From Natrinema salsiterrestre (GTDB lineage Archaea > Halobacteriota > Halobacteria > Halobacteriales > Natrialbaceae), in assembly GCF_029502005.1 (NCBI RefSeq), contig NZ_JAMQOT010000001.1, positions 930,001 to 994,000 on the forward strand: 64,000 bases of DNA, read 5' to 3'. Shown piece after piece: positions 8,444 through 19,120 of this stretch. The translations under genes were made by a program, and so were the position numbers. The number at the start of each line of letters is the position of its first letter. Position 1 is the first letter of the stretch. The notes beneath the pieces are model-generated. The model saw only the letters and a program-made list of their open reading frames with translations, was not told the origin of the DNA and did not search any database.

Positions 8444-9748
8444 TCACTCCACTTCGGTCGGATCGACGCCCGGCAGCGTGATGAGGTTCTCGCGGCCGAT
8501 CCGGAGCTTCTCGATCTCGTCGTCGTCGTCCATCTTCGAGAGGAGCTGTGAGACCTTGGCGTTCGACCAGCCGGTCTCCGAGACGATCGAGGCCTGTTTC
8601 ATCCGCCCGCCGTTTCGCTTGAGCAGGCGGTGGACGCGCTCCTCGTCGCTCAACAGCTCCGGGTCGATCTCGTCGTCGACGGACTCCTCGAACTCGAGGC
8701 TCGTCCCCGGCCCGAGATCATCGGACGCTGGCGACTCGGCCGTCGAGACTGCGTCGGAGCCGCCGTTTCCGTCGGCCGTTGCGGTCCCGTGCCCGTCTCC
8801 GGGACTGTTCGAACGGCCGGGCAACGTCGCGTTCTCGAGGACCGACAACCGATCGGACGGAATCGGAACGCCGACGTCTATATCACGACGCGTGAGCAGG
8901 TACGCGATCCCACCGAGGAGGATCACGAGGGCGAGAACTGACGCGATCAGCCACCCGGCTCCGGGAAGGAAGAAGGGGCCGCCAGCACCCTCGAGAATCG
9001 AGATCTGGAGTCCGTTCTCGCCGAATTCGTGGGGACCGTCCCAGACGAGTGCGCCGTTCTCCGTGCTCGTCGGCGCATCGACGAACCCGTAGTTCGACGG
9101 GGGTTCGATAACCAGGCGCTGCCCGCTACTCAACGTCCGGAACAACGTCCCGTCGGACGTTTGGAGGGCGTCGCCGACGTGAATTCGCTCGCCGTCGACG
9201 GTGGCGAAGTTCGTCCACGTAAACGAGTAGGAGATGATCCCGACTCGATACGGCTCTTCATCGACTGATCGGTCCGCGTCGGTCTCGACGGTCTCGATCC
9301 GGGGGTCGTCCCACGCTGCGTTCTCGATCGACATATTGCGGCCGGTCGACTCGGACGCGAGAGCCGCGTACCGTTCGAACAGCTGGGGATCGTACCCGGC
9401 GTCTCGTTGCCCCGAGACGACCGAATCGGCGTACTCGTCGAACGTTTCGGCATCGTCGTCGTCCGTCACGCGGAACCGACTCTCGACCGTCCATTCCGCG
9501 TTCCCGGTATCGGTGATCCGAATCCTGATCACCTGCCAGGTGTCGGGACGGTCGAGCGGCGGTGGTGCGGTCGACGAGGCCGAAACGGACTGAGACTGCG
9601 CGGGGGCTGTGGAGAGCGATGAGGGTCCTGGGGCTGGCCGCTCGATAGTCGCCGGGGCCGATGCCGACGGCGTAGCGGCCACTGCCCCCATCGTGGTTGT
9701 CGCGAGGAGGGCTGCGAGGGCGAGTGTGGCGGCAGTGGACATCCGCAT
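8444..9748 (-). CDS. Membrane-anchored protein with C-terminal winged helix
   Basis: 434 aa from the ATG at 9748 (MRMSTAATLALAALL); the ATG at 9742 is also possible. A signal peptide (residues 3-25) is followed by a Ser/Pro/Ala-rich linker, an extracellular domain of about 200 residues (TWQVIRIRITDTGNAEWTVESRF onward), one membrane helix near 270-292 (WLIASVLALVILLGGIAYLL), an acidic linker, and a cytoplasmic winged helix at the end (LSDEERVHRLLKRNGGRMKQASIV to LRIGRENLITLPG). Haloarchaea have many such proteins with an outside sensor domain and an inside HTH domain. A role as a membrane-bound regulator is inference. Confidence 0.85.
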   Translation of the reverse strand: MRMSTAATLALAALLATTTMGAVAATPSASAPATIERPAPGPSSLSTAPAQSQSVSASSTAPPPLDRPDTWQVIRIRITDTGNAEWTVESRFRVTDDDDAETFDEYADSVVSGQRDAGYDPQLFERYAALASESTGRNMSIENAAWDDPRIETVETDADRSVDEEPYRVGIISYSFTWTNFATVDGERIHVGDALQTSDGTLFRTLSSGQRLVIEPPSNYGFVDAPTSTENGALVWDGPHEFGENGLQISILEGAGGPFFLPGAGWLIASVLALVILLGGIAYLLTRRDIDVGVPIPSDRLSVLENATLPGRSNSPGDGHGTATADGNGGSDAVSTAESPASDDLGPGTSLEFEESVDDEIDPELLSDEERVHRLLKRNGGRMKQASIVSETGWSNAKVSQLLSKMDDDDEIEKLRIGRENLITLPGVDPTEVE

Positions 9749-9917
9749 GCGTATCAACGGGTGGTTTCCCGGGGGAAAAAACACTTTCCATCGGAAAATA
9801 AAACGTTACTGGGGGCGTTGAAAGCCCTCATTCGCCGTAAGGGAGTCGCTACGATCGGTCTCCGGTCACCGTCGACAGACGACCGGTTTTTGTATCAAGA
9901 GCCCGTACGGAACCCCG

Positions 9918-11141
9918 ATGACTAACGCGACCCCCGCTCTCCTCGCGGTACTTCTCGTCCTGTCCCTGCCCGCGATACCGCTCGTCGGGGCAGGTCCCGA
10001 CGACGGGAGTATCGACGGCTCCGAGGCGGCCCTCCTCCAGGACACCGCCTCGGGAACGGAGCCGACGGCGGTCGACAATACGACCAACAGGCTCCAGCTT
10101 ACCGGAGACGTCAGAAGCGAGTACACCGAGTACGGACCGAATCTCGGAACGGCGCTCGCGAGCGCCGACGATCACCTTCGAGCCGACCACGATCAGTACA
10201 CCATCGTCGACAGCGAGTTCGACGGTGCAACCGCCGAGGAACGAGCGGCGATGATCCAGACGGCCTACGAGCGCCTCGCGGAGCGAGCGGACGAACTCGA
10301 GCGACGCGAGCGCGAGGCCGTCAGCGCACACGCGGCCGGCGACCGCTCGTCGACCGAGCTCCTCCAGACGCTGGTGCGAAATCACAACGAGGCGGCGATG
10401 CTGTCCCGCGACCTCGAGACGCTGGAGGATCGGGCGGCCAGCGTCCCGGGATACTCGCTGTCGGCGAGCGAGGTGCGTGCCGATCACAAGGCCCTGGACT
10501 ACCACCAGACCTCCCTTCGGACGACCCTCGAGCGACTGTCCGAACGACCGACGAGTACCCACCGCGATATCGTCGTCTCGACCTCCGAGACCGGATACAG
10601 CGTCGCGGTCATGGACGGGAGTCAGTACGTCGTCGAAACGAGTCGGTTCGATAACCGCGACGAGACCGCACCTGACCGCTTCGAAAACGGCGAAGCGTAC
10701 GATCATACGGCCGAGCTCTACCCGTGGGCGAGCGAATACGGCCCCCACTTCCAGGACAACAGCCCCGACTACTACTGGGCGGAGATGGGACACGATCACG
10801 GTCGCCTCGAGTTCTACTTCGACAGCGGAACGGGAGACGTCTACCGCGAAATGCAGCAGCTGTCCGCGTCGTCCCTTCCCGCGATGGACGCCACCTCGTG
10901 GCCCCGCGACGAACTCAACCTGACGGTCACCGAGACGCCGGCGAACGGGCCGGCCAAAATCACAGTCACTGATCCGGAGACCGGAGATCCCGTCCGATCG
11001 ACCGTTACGGTCGACGGCGTCGAACTCGGTGAGACCGGCGAAGACGGCACCATGTGGATCGCACAACCGGTCGGAACGTACGACCTGACAGTGTCGACCG
11101 AAGCGGGGAGCGTGAACGCGACGATAACGGGCGACCAGTGA
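9918..11141 (+). CDS. Secreted haloarchaeal protein of unknown function
   Basis: A 407-aa exported protein. The signal peptide is residues 1-25 (MTNATPALLAVLLVLSLPAI). A helical region at about 60-200 (YERLAERADELERREREAV) is followed by a middle domain rich in Tyr/Trp/His (YPWASEYGPHFQDNSPDYYW, GHDHGRLEFYFD), then a C-terminal immunoglobulin-like carboxypeptidase-regulatory-type fold (KITVTDPETGDPVRSTVTVDG to GTYDLTVSTEAG). It resembles haloarchaeal proteins annotated only as hypothetical or DUF. No C-terminal anchor is visible. Confidence 0.82.
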   Translation: MTNATPALLAVLLVLSLPAIPLVGAGPDDGSIDGSEAALLQDTASGTEPTAVDNTTNRLQLTGDVRSEYTEYGPNLGTALASADDHLRADHDQYTIVDSEFDGATAEERAAMIQTAYERLAERADELERREREAVSAHAAGDRSSTELLQTLVRNHNEAAMLSRDLETLEDRAASVPGYSLSASEVRADHKALDYHQTSLRTTLERLSERPTSTHRDIVVSTSETGYSVAVMDGSQYVVETSRFDNRDETAPDRFENGEAYDHTAELYPWASEYGPHFQDNSPDYYWAEMGHDHGRLEFYFDSGTGDVYREMQQLSASSLPAMDATSWPRDELNLTVTETPANGPAKITVTDPETGDPVRSTVTVDGVELGETGEDGTMWIAQPVGTYDLTVSTEAGSVNATITGDQ

Positions 11142-11290
11142 CCGTCGGATCCGGACCAGTCCGTCGCAGGTAGCAGTTCGATTCGAACGGCGAGTTCCGC
11201 GGGCCCCCGAGCCGTGATTTATACCGGAAGCCGAGGCCACCGTGTAGCGTGCACGGAAAGCGAACCTCCCGGTACCAGCGGATATCGGCG

Positions 11291-11758
11291 GTGAGCGATC
11301 GACGCGGCGTCAGTCCGATACTCGGCGTCCTCTTGCTGCTGGCGCTCACCGTCTGTCTCGCGACCGTCGTCGCCGTCGGGCTCGGCGGGTGGTCGCCAGA
11401 GTCCGCCGGTCCGAACGCGACCTTCGAGCTGTCGGCCGACGCCGACGGGTCGTCGATCGCGCTCGAGCACGTCGCGGGCGATCCGATCGACGTCGAGGCG
11501 CTGTCCGTGACGATCGCGATAAACGGGACGGAGCTATCGGCTCAACCCCCGGTTCCGTTCGTGGGTGCGAGCGGGTTTCGTGGCACACCGGACGGGCCGT
11601 TCAACGCGAGAACCGAGTCGGAATGGACTCCCGGAGAGGAAGCCGGCGTTTCGGTCGCCGAGACGAATACGCCGACGCTCGAGGCTGGCGATTCGGTTAC
11701 CGTGACGCTCGTCGTCGACGGCCGACGGATCGCCGAACTCGAGACGACGGCGACGTAA
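11291..11758 (+). CDS. Type IV pilin-like protein
   Basis: 155 aa from the GTG at 11291 (VSDRRGVSPILG); a GTG at 11249 would give 169 aa. It has the archaeal class III signal peptide: a charged start, RRGVSPILG where the prepilin peptidase would cut, and a hydrophobic stretch (ILGVLLLLALTVCLATVVAVGL). The mature domain is beta-rich and short, as in archaeal pilins. Such proteins form adhesive pili or surface structures. There is no pilus assembly ATPase nearby, so it would use machinery encoded elsewhere. Confidence 0.8.
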   Translation: MSDRRGVSPILGVLLLLALTVCLATVVAVGLGGWSPESAGPNATFELSADADGSSIALEHVAGDPIDVEALSVTIAINGTELSAQPPVPFVGASGFRGTPDGPFNARTESEWTPGEEAGVSVAETNTPTLEAGDSVTVTLVVDGRRIAELETTAT

Positions 11759-11763
11759 CAACC

Positions 11764-12387
11764 CTATTCCGGTGCGCGCCCGATCGTCGTGATCGCGACG
11801 TCGGGGTCGTACGACGGGCCCATGAACGCGTGTTTCACATCCTCGAAGCCGGCGGTTTTGAACATCCGATCGGCCTCGTACTCATCGTAGAAGAGCATGA
11901 TCGAGTCGGCTACCAACTGGCTGACGACGTTGTCGGGATAGTTCGGTCCGACGACGAGTACTTGCCCGCCGGGTTTGAGAACGCGGCGAAATTCGCGGAG
12001 CGCGAGGATCGGATTCGGCCAGTATTCGATCGATCCCGACGACCAGACGACGTCGAACGTGTCCGTCGCGAACGGGAGTCGTTCGGCGTCGCCGCGATGG
12101 AAATTGACCGGCGGCGCGCGTTTACCGAACTTCTCGTAGGCCTGTTCGAGCTGGTGTTCGCTCTGGTCGAGGGCGTAGACTTCGTCGACGTGCTCCAGGA
12201 GCCCCTCCGTGGCGAAGCCGGTGCCACAGCCGACGTCGAGAACCGTCATGTCGTCCTCGATATCGAGCAGGGAGAGCGCCTCGGTTCGCATGTCCTCGGT
12301 CCAGATGAAGGGATTCACCTGATCGTAGACCCGTGAGAGGTACTTGTAGAACAGTCGGGCACGGGCCTTGTTCTCGAGAAGTCCCAT
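11764..12387 (-). CDS. Class I SAM-dependent methyltransferase
   Basis: A 207-aa methyltransferase. SAM-binding motif I is LDVGCGTGFATEGL (about residues 49-62), followed by an acidic residue at the end of strand 2 (YALDQSE), GDAERLPFATDTFDVVWSSGSIEYW as motifs II/III, and LKPGGQVLVVGP. The N-terminus (ARLFYKYLSRVYDQVNPFIWTEDMR) resembles quinone and MPBQ/MSBQ-type C-methyltransferases, so a quinone-methylating role is possible. The substrate cannot be assigned. It ends 5 bases from the convergent pilin-like gene and is divergent from the ATP synthase operon. Confidence 0.85.
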   Translation of the reverse strand: MGLLENKARARLFYKYLSRVYDQVNPFIWTEDMRTEALSLLDIEDDMTVLDVGCGTGFATEGLLEHVDEVYALDQSEHQLEQAYEKFGKRAPPVNFHRGDAERLPFATDTFDVVWSSGSIEYWPNPILALREFRRVLKPGGQVLVVGPNYPDNVVSQLVADSIMLFYDEYEADRMFKTAGFEDVKHAFMGPSYDPDVAITTIGRAPE

Positions 12388-12506
12388 TAGTGAGGAGTTT
12401 CGGTCCGATCGGCATATGTCTGCTGTTCCCGACGGAAGAAACCGGAGAGTAATCGATTATTATCGGCCCCACGGGACCGAATCGCGCTGAGCCACTTTCG
12501 CAACTA

Positions 12507-12515
12507 CCATATACG
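12507..12515 (+). promoter_or_regulatory. Likely TATA box of the ATP synthase operon
   Basis: ccatatacg lies about 31-39 bases before the atpH start codon. Transcription would begin near 12535-12540, giving a very short leader. This is the only good TATA-like element between the divergent methyltransferase gene and atpH apart from AT-rich sequence near 12450-12460. Confidence 0.5.
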
Positions 12516-12545
12516 CGCTCTGGCAAACGTTCGATTGCTTAGAGT

Positions 12546-12878
12546 ATGCCGAGGCCAGAGGTTCTCGAACGAATTAAGTCGGCGGAGGACGAGGCCGACG
12601 AGATCGTCGCATTGGCAGAGAACGACCGCGACGAGCGAATAGCCGAGGCCCGGGAACGTGCCGAGGAGATTCGCACGGAAGCGGAACAGGAGGCGCAGGA
12701 GCTGAAAGAGCGCCGCCTGGAGGAAGCTCGCGAGGAGATCGACGCGGAATGCGAGCAGGTCCTCGAAGCAGGCGAACAGGAGCGCGAGGAACTCGCCGAG
12801 CGCGCCCGGAAACGGGTCGGCGACGTGACGGACCACGTCGTCGAACTGTTCCAGGAGGACGTCCATGCTCAGACCTGA
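12546..12878 (+). CDS. atpH: A-type ATP synthase subunit H
   Basis: A 110-aa, almost entirely alpha-helical, charged protein (MPRPEVLERIKSAEDEADEIV...), matching AhaH/AtpH of archaeal ATP synthases. Subunit H forms a heterodimeric coiled coil with subunit E as the peripheral stalk that holds A3B3 against the membrane subunit I. First gene of the operon. Its stop codon overlaps the start of atpI by 14 bases, suggesting translational coupling. Confidence 0.93.
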   Translation: MPRPEVLERIKSAEDEADEIVALAENDRDERIAEARERAEEIRTEAEQEAQELKERRLEEAREEIDAECEQVLEAGEQEREELAERARKRVGDVTDHVVELFQEDVHAQT

Positions 12879-15102
12879 GCGAATGAGCAAGGTCTCGGTG
12901 ACCGGATCCAGGGGCGTCATGCCCACGGTCATCGAGACGGTTCACGAGCTCAGTCTGGTGCATCTCTCGGACTACGACGGCTCCTGGGAGGGGTTCGACA
13001 ACGGCAACCCGATGGCGGGTGCCGATCGCGCCTCCGAGAAGCTGGTGACCGTTCGCGCCCTCGAGAGCACCCTCGAGCTGTCGGCCGACGAGGCCGAGCC
13101 GGGGACGCTCGAGGACGACTGGGAAGACCGGCTCGAGGAGATCCGAACGCGGGTCAACGACCTCGACGACCGCCGCGGGGAGATCAACGACGAACTGCGG
13201 CAAGTCAACGAGAAGATCGACCGCGTGGCTCCCTTCGCGGAGCTCGGTATCGACCTCGACCTGCTGTCGGGGTACGAGACGGTCGACGTGCTCGTCGGTG
13301 AGGGGCCCCTCGACGAGGTCGAGGCGGCCGTCGGCGCGTCCGACGATATTCGGGCCTTCGAGACGTTCACCGGCGGCGACGTCGTGGCCGTCGTGGCCGC
13401 GCCCGCCGAGGACGCCGACGAGGATCCGATCGACGACGCCCTGGTCGGCGTCGAGTTCACCCGCTACGAGGTGCCCGACACCGAACAGAGCCCGGCGGCG
13501 TACGTCGACGAACTCGAGAGCCGACAGCAGGAACTCGAGTCCGAGATCGACGAGATCGACGCGGAACTCGCGGAGATCAAGCGAGCGGAAGCGAGCTTCC
13601 TCCTGCGCGTCGAAGAGGAGCTGACGATCGACGTCCAGCAGGCGGAAGCGCCGCTGCAGTTCGCGACGACCGAACACGCGTTCGTCGCGGAGGGCTGGAT
13701 CCCGACCGCCGAGTACGACCGGCTCGTCGCCACGCTGCGCGACGCCGTCGGCGACAGCGTCGAGGTCGAAGAGCTCGAGCGGGCGGACTACGACCGCCAC
13801 GGGGCACACTCCCACACGGAAGACGTACAGGAAGGTGCGCCCGCGGCGGCCGACGAGGACGACGAAGCGGCCGCGGATGCGGACGAACAGAAACAGAAGG
13901 CCGTCACGGACGGCGGCTCGACGGTGACGATGGACGACGAGCCGCCGGTGATTCAGGACAATCCGTCGATCACCAAGCCCTTCGAGTTGCTGGTGCAGGC
14001 GGTCAACCGACCGAAGTACAGCGAGCTGGATCCGACGATCTTCCTGTTCCTGACGTTCCCGCTGTTCTTCGGGTTCATGATCGGCGACGCCGGATACGGG
14101 CTCATATACGTGGCCATCGGTGCGTACATGGCCACGCAGTTCGACAGCGAGGGCGTCACCAGTCTCGGCGGCGTCGCGATCTGGGCGGGCCTGTTCACGA
14201 TCCTCTTCGGGATCATCTACGGCGAGATATTCGGACTCCACGTGCTCGGAGAGTTCCTCTGGCACGGCGTGTTCGACTCCAGCCTGCTCCCGCTCAACAA
14301 GGGGCTCGAACCCGGAGCTAAAGCGTTCGCGCTGGGCTGGATGGTGATCAGCGTGCTGGCCGGGATATTCCACCTCAACATCGGATACATCCTGGACTTC
14401 TACGAGAATCTCAGCCACGGTGTCAAGGACGCCCTCTTCCACAGCGGGTCGTGGATCCTGATGATCAACGGGATCTGGGTCTGGATCTTCTCGGCCCAGG
14501 CGGAGGGCTCGAAGCCGGACTTCCTGTTCACCACGTTCGCCAGCGACGGGCCGTTCCCGATCGGCTTCACCGGGTTCCCGGAGTGGGGACTCGTCACGAT
14601 TCCGGGAATCGACTTCCTGCTGACGGCCCCACTGCTCGTCTTCCTGATCGGGTTCGTCATGCTCGGCATTAGCGATCCCGTCGAACTCGTCGAATCGCTC
14701 GACGTCGTCGTCAACGTCTTCTCGTACACCCGGATGGGCGCAGTGTTACTCGCGAAGGCCGGGATGGCCTTCGTCGTCAACCTGCTGTTCTTCGGGGCGT
14801 ACCAGGATCCAGACGGCGCGTTCCACTTCCTTCGGAGTCACGATTCGAGCTGGGTCGCCACGGAGTACGGTGGGGAAGCCGAAGTCATCTTCGGCGGACT
14901 CATGCACTCCGGTACCGCGGCCCTGCTCGGAGGACTTGTTATTCTCGTCGTCGGGCACATCGTCGTGTTAGTGCTTGGCGTGACAAGCGCCGGCTTACAG
15001 GCTGTGCGCCTCGAGTACGTCGAATTCTTTAACAAGTTTTATGAAGGCGGTGGGGAGAACTACGAACCGTTCGGAACCGATCGAAACCACACTGAGGACT
15101 AA
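12865..15102 (+). CDS. atpI: A-type ATP synthase subunit I (membrane stator, a-like)
   Basis: A 745-aa subunit. The N-terminal cytoplasmic half (about 1-370) contains long coiled coils (RLEEIRTRVNDLDDRRGEIND, LESRQQELESEIDEIDAEL) that join the peripheral stalks, followed by an Asp/Ala/His-rich linker. The C-terminal half holds about seven or eight membrane helices, beginning near FLFLTFPLFFGFMIGDAGYG, with the family's YTRMGAVLLAKAGMAFV region expected to carry the essential arginine facing the c-ring. The start MLRPERMSKVSV is the usual haloarchaeal one. Confidence 0.95.
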   Translation: MLRPERMSKVSVTGSRGVMPTVIETVHELSLVHLSDYDGSWEGFDNGNPMAGADRASEKLVTVRALESTLELSADEAEPGTLEDDWEDRLEEIRTRVNDLDDRRGEINDELRQVNEKIDRVAPFAELGIDLDLLSGYETVDVLVGEGPLDEVEAAVGASDDIRAFETFTGGDVVAVVAAPAEDADEDPIDDALVGVEFTRYEVPDTEQSPAAYVDELESRQQELESEIDEIDAELAEIKRAEASFLLRVEEELTIDVQQAEAPLQFATTEHAFVAEGWIPTAEYDRLVATLRDAVGDSVEVEELERADYDRHGAHSHTEDVQEGAPAAADEDDEAAADADEQKQKAVTDGGSTVTMDDEPPVIQDNPSITKPFELLVQAVNRPKYSELDPTIFLFLTFPLFFGFMIGDAGYGLIYVAIGAYMATQFDSEGVTSLGGVAIWAGLFTILFGIIYGEIFGLHVLGEFLWHGVFDSSLLPLNKGLEPGAKAFALGWMVISVLAGIFHLNIGYILDFYENLSHGVKDALFHSGSWILMINGIWVWIFSAQAEGSKPDFLFTTFASDGPFPIGFTGFPEWGLVTIPGIDFLLTAPLLVFLIGFVMLGISDPVELVESLDVVVNVFSYTRMGAVLLAKAGMAFVVNLLFFGAYQDPDGAFHFLRSHDSSWVATEYGGEAEVIFGGLMHSGTAALLGGLVILVVGHIVVLVLGVTSAGLQAVRLEYVEFFNKFYEGGGENYEPFGTDRNHTED

Positions 15103-15111
15103 CCAAATACA

Positions 15112-15369
15112 ATGATTGAATTCGCAGACCTCGTACTTCAGAACGGCGGAACAGTCGAAGCAGCGCCTACACTCAACGACGCCGGTGCCGCGGCAATCGC
15201 AGTCGGTCTCGCCGCGCTCGCAGCGGGATACGCCGAACGTGGTATCGGCGCAGCCGCCGTCGGCGCGATCGCCGAGGACGACGACATGTTCGTCCCGGGC
15301 CTGATCATGACCGTCCTTCCGGAGACGCTCGTGATCCTCGCTCTGGTCGTCGTCTTCATCGTCGGATAA
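15112..15369 (+). CDS. atpK: A-type ATP synthase subunit K (c-ring proteolipid)
   Basis: An 85-aa proteolipid with two membrane helices (AAAIAVGLAALAAGYAERGIGAAAVGA and GLIMTVLPETLVILALVVVFIVG). The ion-binding carboxylate is E71 in VLPETL. The Gly/Ala-rich first helix is typical of c subunits. It is a single hairpin (8 kDa), not a duplicated one. The N-terminal 20 residues (MIEFADLVLQNGGTVEAA) may form a short leader. It lies 9 bases after atpI. Confidence 0.95.
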   Translation: MIEFADLVLQNGGTVEAAPTLNDAGAAAIAVGLAALAAGYAERGIGAAAVGAIAEDDDMFVPGLIMTVLPETLVILALVVVFIVG

Positions 15370-15391
15370 CCACACCCCCTTTCTCTCACCA

Positions 15392-15973
15392 ATGAGTTTG
15401 GACACAGTCGTAGAAGACATTCGAGAAGAAGCCCACGCGCGTGCGGAGGACATCCGCTCAGAGGGCGAGACGCGCGCCGAGGAGATCGAATCGGCAGCCG
15501 AGGCCGACGCCGAAGAGATCCTCGCCGACGCGGAGGCCGAGGTCGAGCGCGAAATCGACCAGCTCCGCGAACAGCGCCTCTCCAGTGCGAAGCTGGAGGC
15601 GAAACAACAGCGCCTGGAGGCCCGCCGCGACGTGCTCGGGGACGTCCGCGAGGCCGTCGAGGACGAACTCGCTGACCTCGAAGGCGACACCCGCGAGGAA
15701 CTCACTCGAGACCTGCTCGAGGCCGCGAGCGGCGAGTTCGACGAGGGCGACGACGTCTCCGTCTACGGTCGAAGCGACGATCAGGAGCTGCTCGAGTCGA
15801 TCCTCGAGGACTATGACGGCTACGAGTACGCGGGCGAGGTCGACTGTCTCGGCGGCGTCGTCGTCGAGAGCGACCAGTCCCGCGTCCGAGTCAACAACAC
15901 GTTCGACTCGGTGCTCGAGGACGTATGGGAGGACAACCTTCAGGCGATCAGCAACCGACTCTTCGAGCAATGA
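15392..15973 (+). CDS. atpE: A-type ATP synthase subunit E
   Basis: 193 aa. The N-terminal half is a long alanine/glutamate-rich helix (EEAHARAEDIRSEGETRAEEIES...), and the C-terminal half is a globular domain (YGRSDDQELLESILEDY, DCLGGVVVES) that binds the top of A3B3. It partners with subunit H in the peripheral stalk. Its TGA overlaps the ATG of atpC by 4 bases (ATGA at 15970). Confidence 0.94.
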   Translation: MSLDTVVEDIREEAHARAEDIRSEGETRAEEIESAAEADAEEILADAEAEVEREIDQLREQRLSSAKLEAKQQRLEARRDVLGDVREAVEDELADLEGDTREELTRDLLEAASGEFDEGDDVSVYGRSDDQELLESILEDYDGYEYAGEVDCLGGVVVESDQSRVRVNNTFDSVLEDVWEDNLQAISNRLFEQ

Positions 15974-17022
15974 GTGCAGGCGCCTCGAATCCGGAATACG
16001 TCAACGCTCGCGTGCGGTCGCGCCGAGCCTCGCTGTTCTCGGACGAAGACTACCGCAAGCTGATCCGGATGGGGCCGAGCGAGATCGCGCGGTTCATGGA
16101 GGAGACGGAGTACGAACGCGAGATCAACGAGCTCGGCACGCGGTTTTCGGGCGTCGACCTCATCGAGTACGCGCTCAACCGCAACCTCGCGAAGCACTTC
16201 GACGACCTGCTCGACTGGTCGCAGGGGCGACTCTACGACCTGATCGCTCGCTACCTGCGGAAGTTCGACGTCTGGAACCTGAAGACGATCATCCGCGGGA
16301 TCTACACCGACACCGACCCCGAGGCCATCCAGACCGACCTCATCCGCGCCGGCGAACTCGAGGAGCGGACGATCGACCGGCTGCTCGAGGCCGACACGAT
16401 CGAGGATGTCGTCGAGATGCTGTACAACACGAGCTACTACGAGCCGCTGACGGTCGCCTACGAGGAGTTCGAGGAGACCGGCGCGCTCGTTCCCCTCGAG
16501 AACGCGCTCGACCGGGAGTTCTACGAGAACCTGCTCGCGGACCTCGGCCGGCCTCAGGAGGGCCCCGAGGCGAAGTACGTCGAGTTCCTCGAGGCCGAAA
16601 TCGACTTCCGGAACGCCCGGAACGCGTTGCGGCTCGCACGCAGCGGCGCCGACCTCGATCCGGCGACCTATTACATCGACGGCGGCGTCCTGTTCGACGC
16701 TGCCGATCTCAACCGGCTCGTCGGCGACTACGACGCGCTCGTCGATCACATCGCCGACAGCAGGCGGTACGGCGACCGACTCTCGAGTGCGCTCGGTCGG
16801 CTGCGCGATGCTGACAGCCTTATCCAGTTCGAGCACGCACTAGACGCTGCGTTGCTCGAGTACGCCGACACGCTCTCGAGCATCTATCCGGCCTCGGTCT
16901 CGGCCGTCCTCTCGTACATCCTCGCAAAAGAGCGCGAGGTCGAGAACATCCGCGCCATCGCGCGCGGTCGCGAGGTCGGACTCGCAGAGAACGAGATCGA
17001 AGAGGAGCTGGTGATCCTATGA
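15970..17022 (+). CDS. atpC: A-type ATP synthase subunit C
   Basis: 350 aa from the ATG at 15970 (MSAGASNPEYVNARVRSRR), which overlaps the atpE stop; an in-frame start at 15925 lies inside atpE and is rejected. Subunit C is the funnel-shaped helical protein (V-type d homologue) that links the central stalk to the c-ring. The three similar helical repeats of the family can be made out (for example LRKFDVWNLKTIIRGIY near residue 95 and VEFLEAEIDFRNARNALRLAR near residue 205). It overlaps atpF by 4 bases. Confidence 0.94.
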   Translation: MSAGASNPEYVNARVRSRRASLFSDEDYRKLIRMGPSEIARFMEETEYEREINELGTRFSGVDLIEYALNRNLAKHFDDLLDWSQGRLYDLIARYLRKFDVWNLKTIIRGIYTDTDPEAIQTDLIRAGELEERTIDRLLEADTIEDVVEMLYNTSYYEPLTVAYEEFEETGALVPLENALDREFYENLLADLGRPQEGPEAKYVEFLEAEIDFRNARNALRLARSGADLDPATYYIDGGVLFDAADLNRLVGDYDALVDHIADSRRYGDRLSSALGRLRDADSLIQFEHALDAALLEYADTLSSIYPASVSAVLSYILAKEREVENIRAIARGREVGLAENEIEEELVIL

Positions 17023-17351
17023 GCCAGGAAATCGCAGTCGTCGGCAGTCCGGAGTTTACCACCGGCTTTCGCCTCGCCGGCGTCCGCCGGTTCGAGAACG
17101 TGCCGGACGACGAGAAAGACGACCGGCTGGACGACGCTGCAACCGCAGCCCTCGAGGACGAGGGCGTCGGGATCGTCGTCATGCACGACGAGGATCTCGA
17201 GCACCTGTCGCGCAACGTGCGTCAGGAAGTCGAGACGAGCGTCGAGCCGGTCGTTGTCACGATCGGCAGCGGAACCGGTGGCGGCGGGCTGCGCGACCAG
17301 ATCAAACGCGCGATCGGGATCGACCTGATGGACGAGGACGAAGACAGCTAA
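17019..17351 (+). CDS. atpF: A-type ATP synthase subunit F
   Basis: A 110-aa small central-stalk subunit with the Rossmann-like fold of the family (IAVVGSPEFTTGFRLAGVRRFENV at the start, GVGIVVMHDEDLEHL in the middle). The C-terminal helix (QIKRAIGIDLMDEDEDS) reaches into the catalytic head in homologues. It overlaps atpC by 4 bases and is 3 bases from atpA. Confidence 0.93.
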   Translation: MSQEIAVVGSPEFTTGFRLAGVRRFENVPDDEKDDRLDDAATAALEDEGVGIVVMHDEDLEHLSRNVRQEVETSVEPVVVTIGSGTGGGGLRDQIKRAIGIDLMDEDEDS

Positions 17352-17354
17352 ACT

Positions 17355-19118
<1,764 letters not shown>

Positions 19119-19120
19119 CA

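Noticed and set aside
12574-14442. 622-codon open frame antisense to atpH and atpI
   Set aside because: Same reason: Arg/Val/Asp-rich shadow of real subunit genes.
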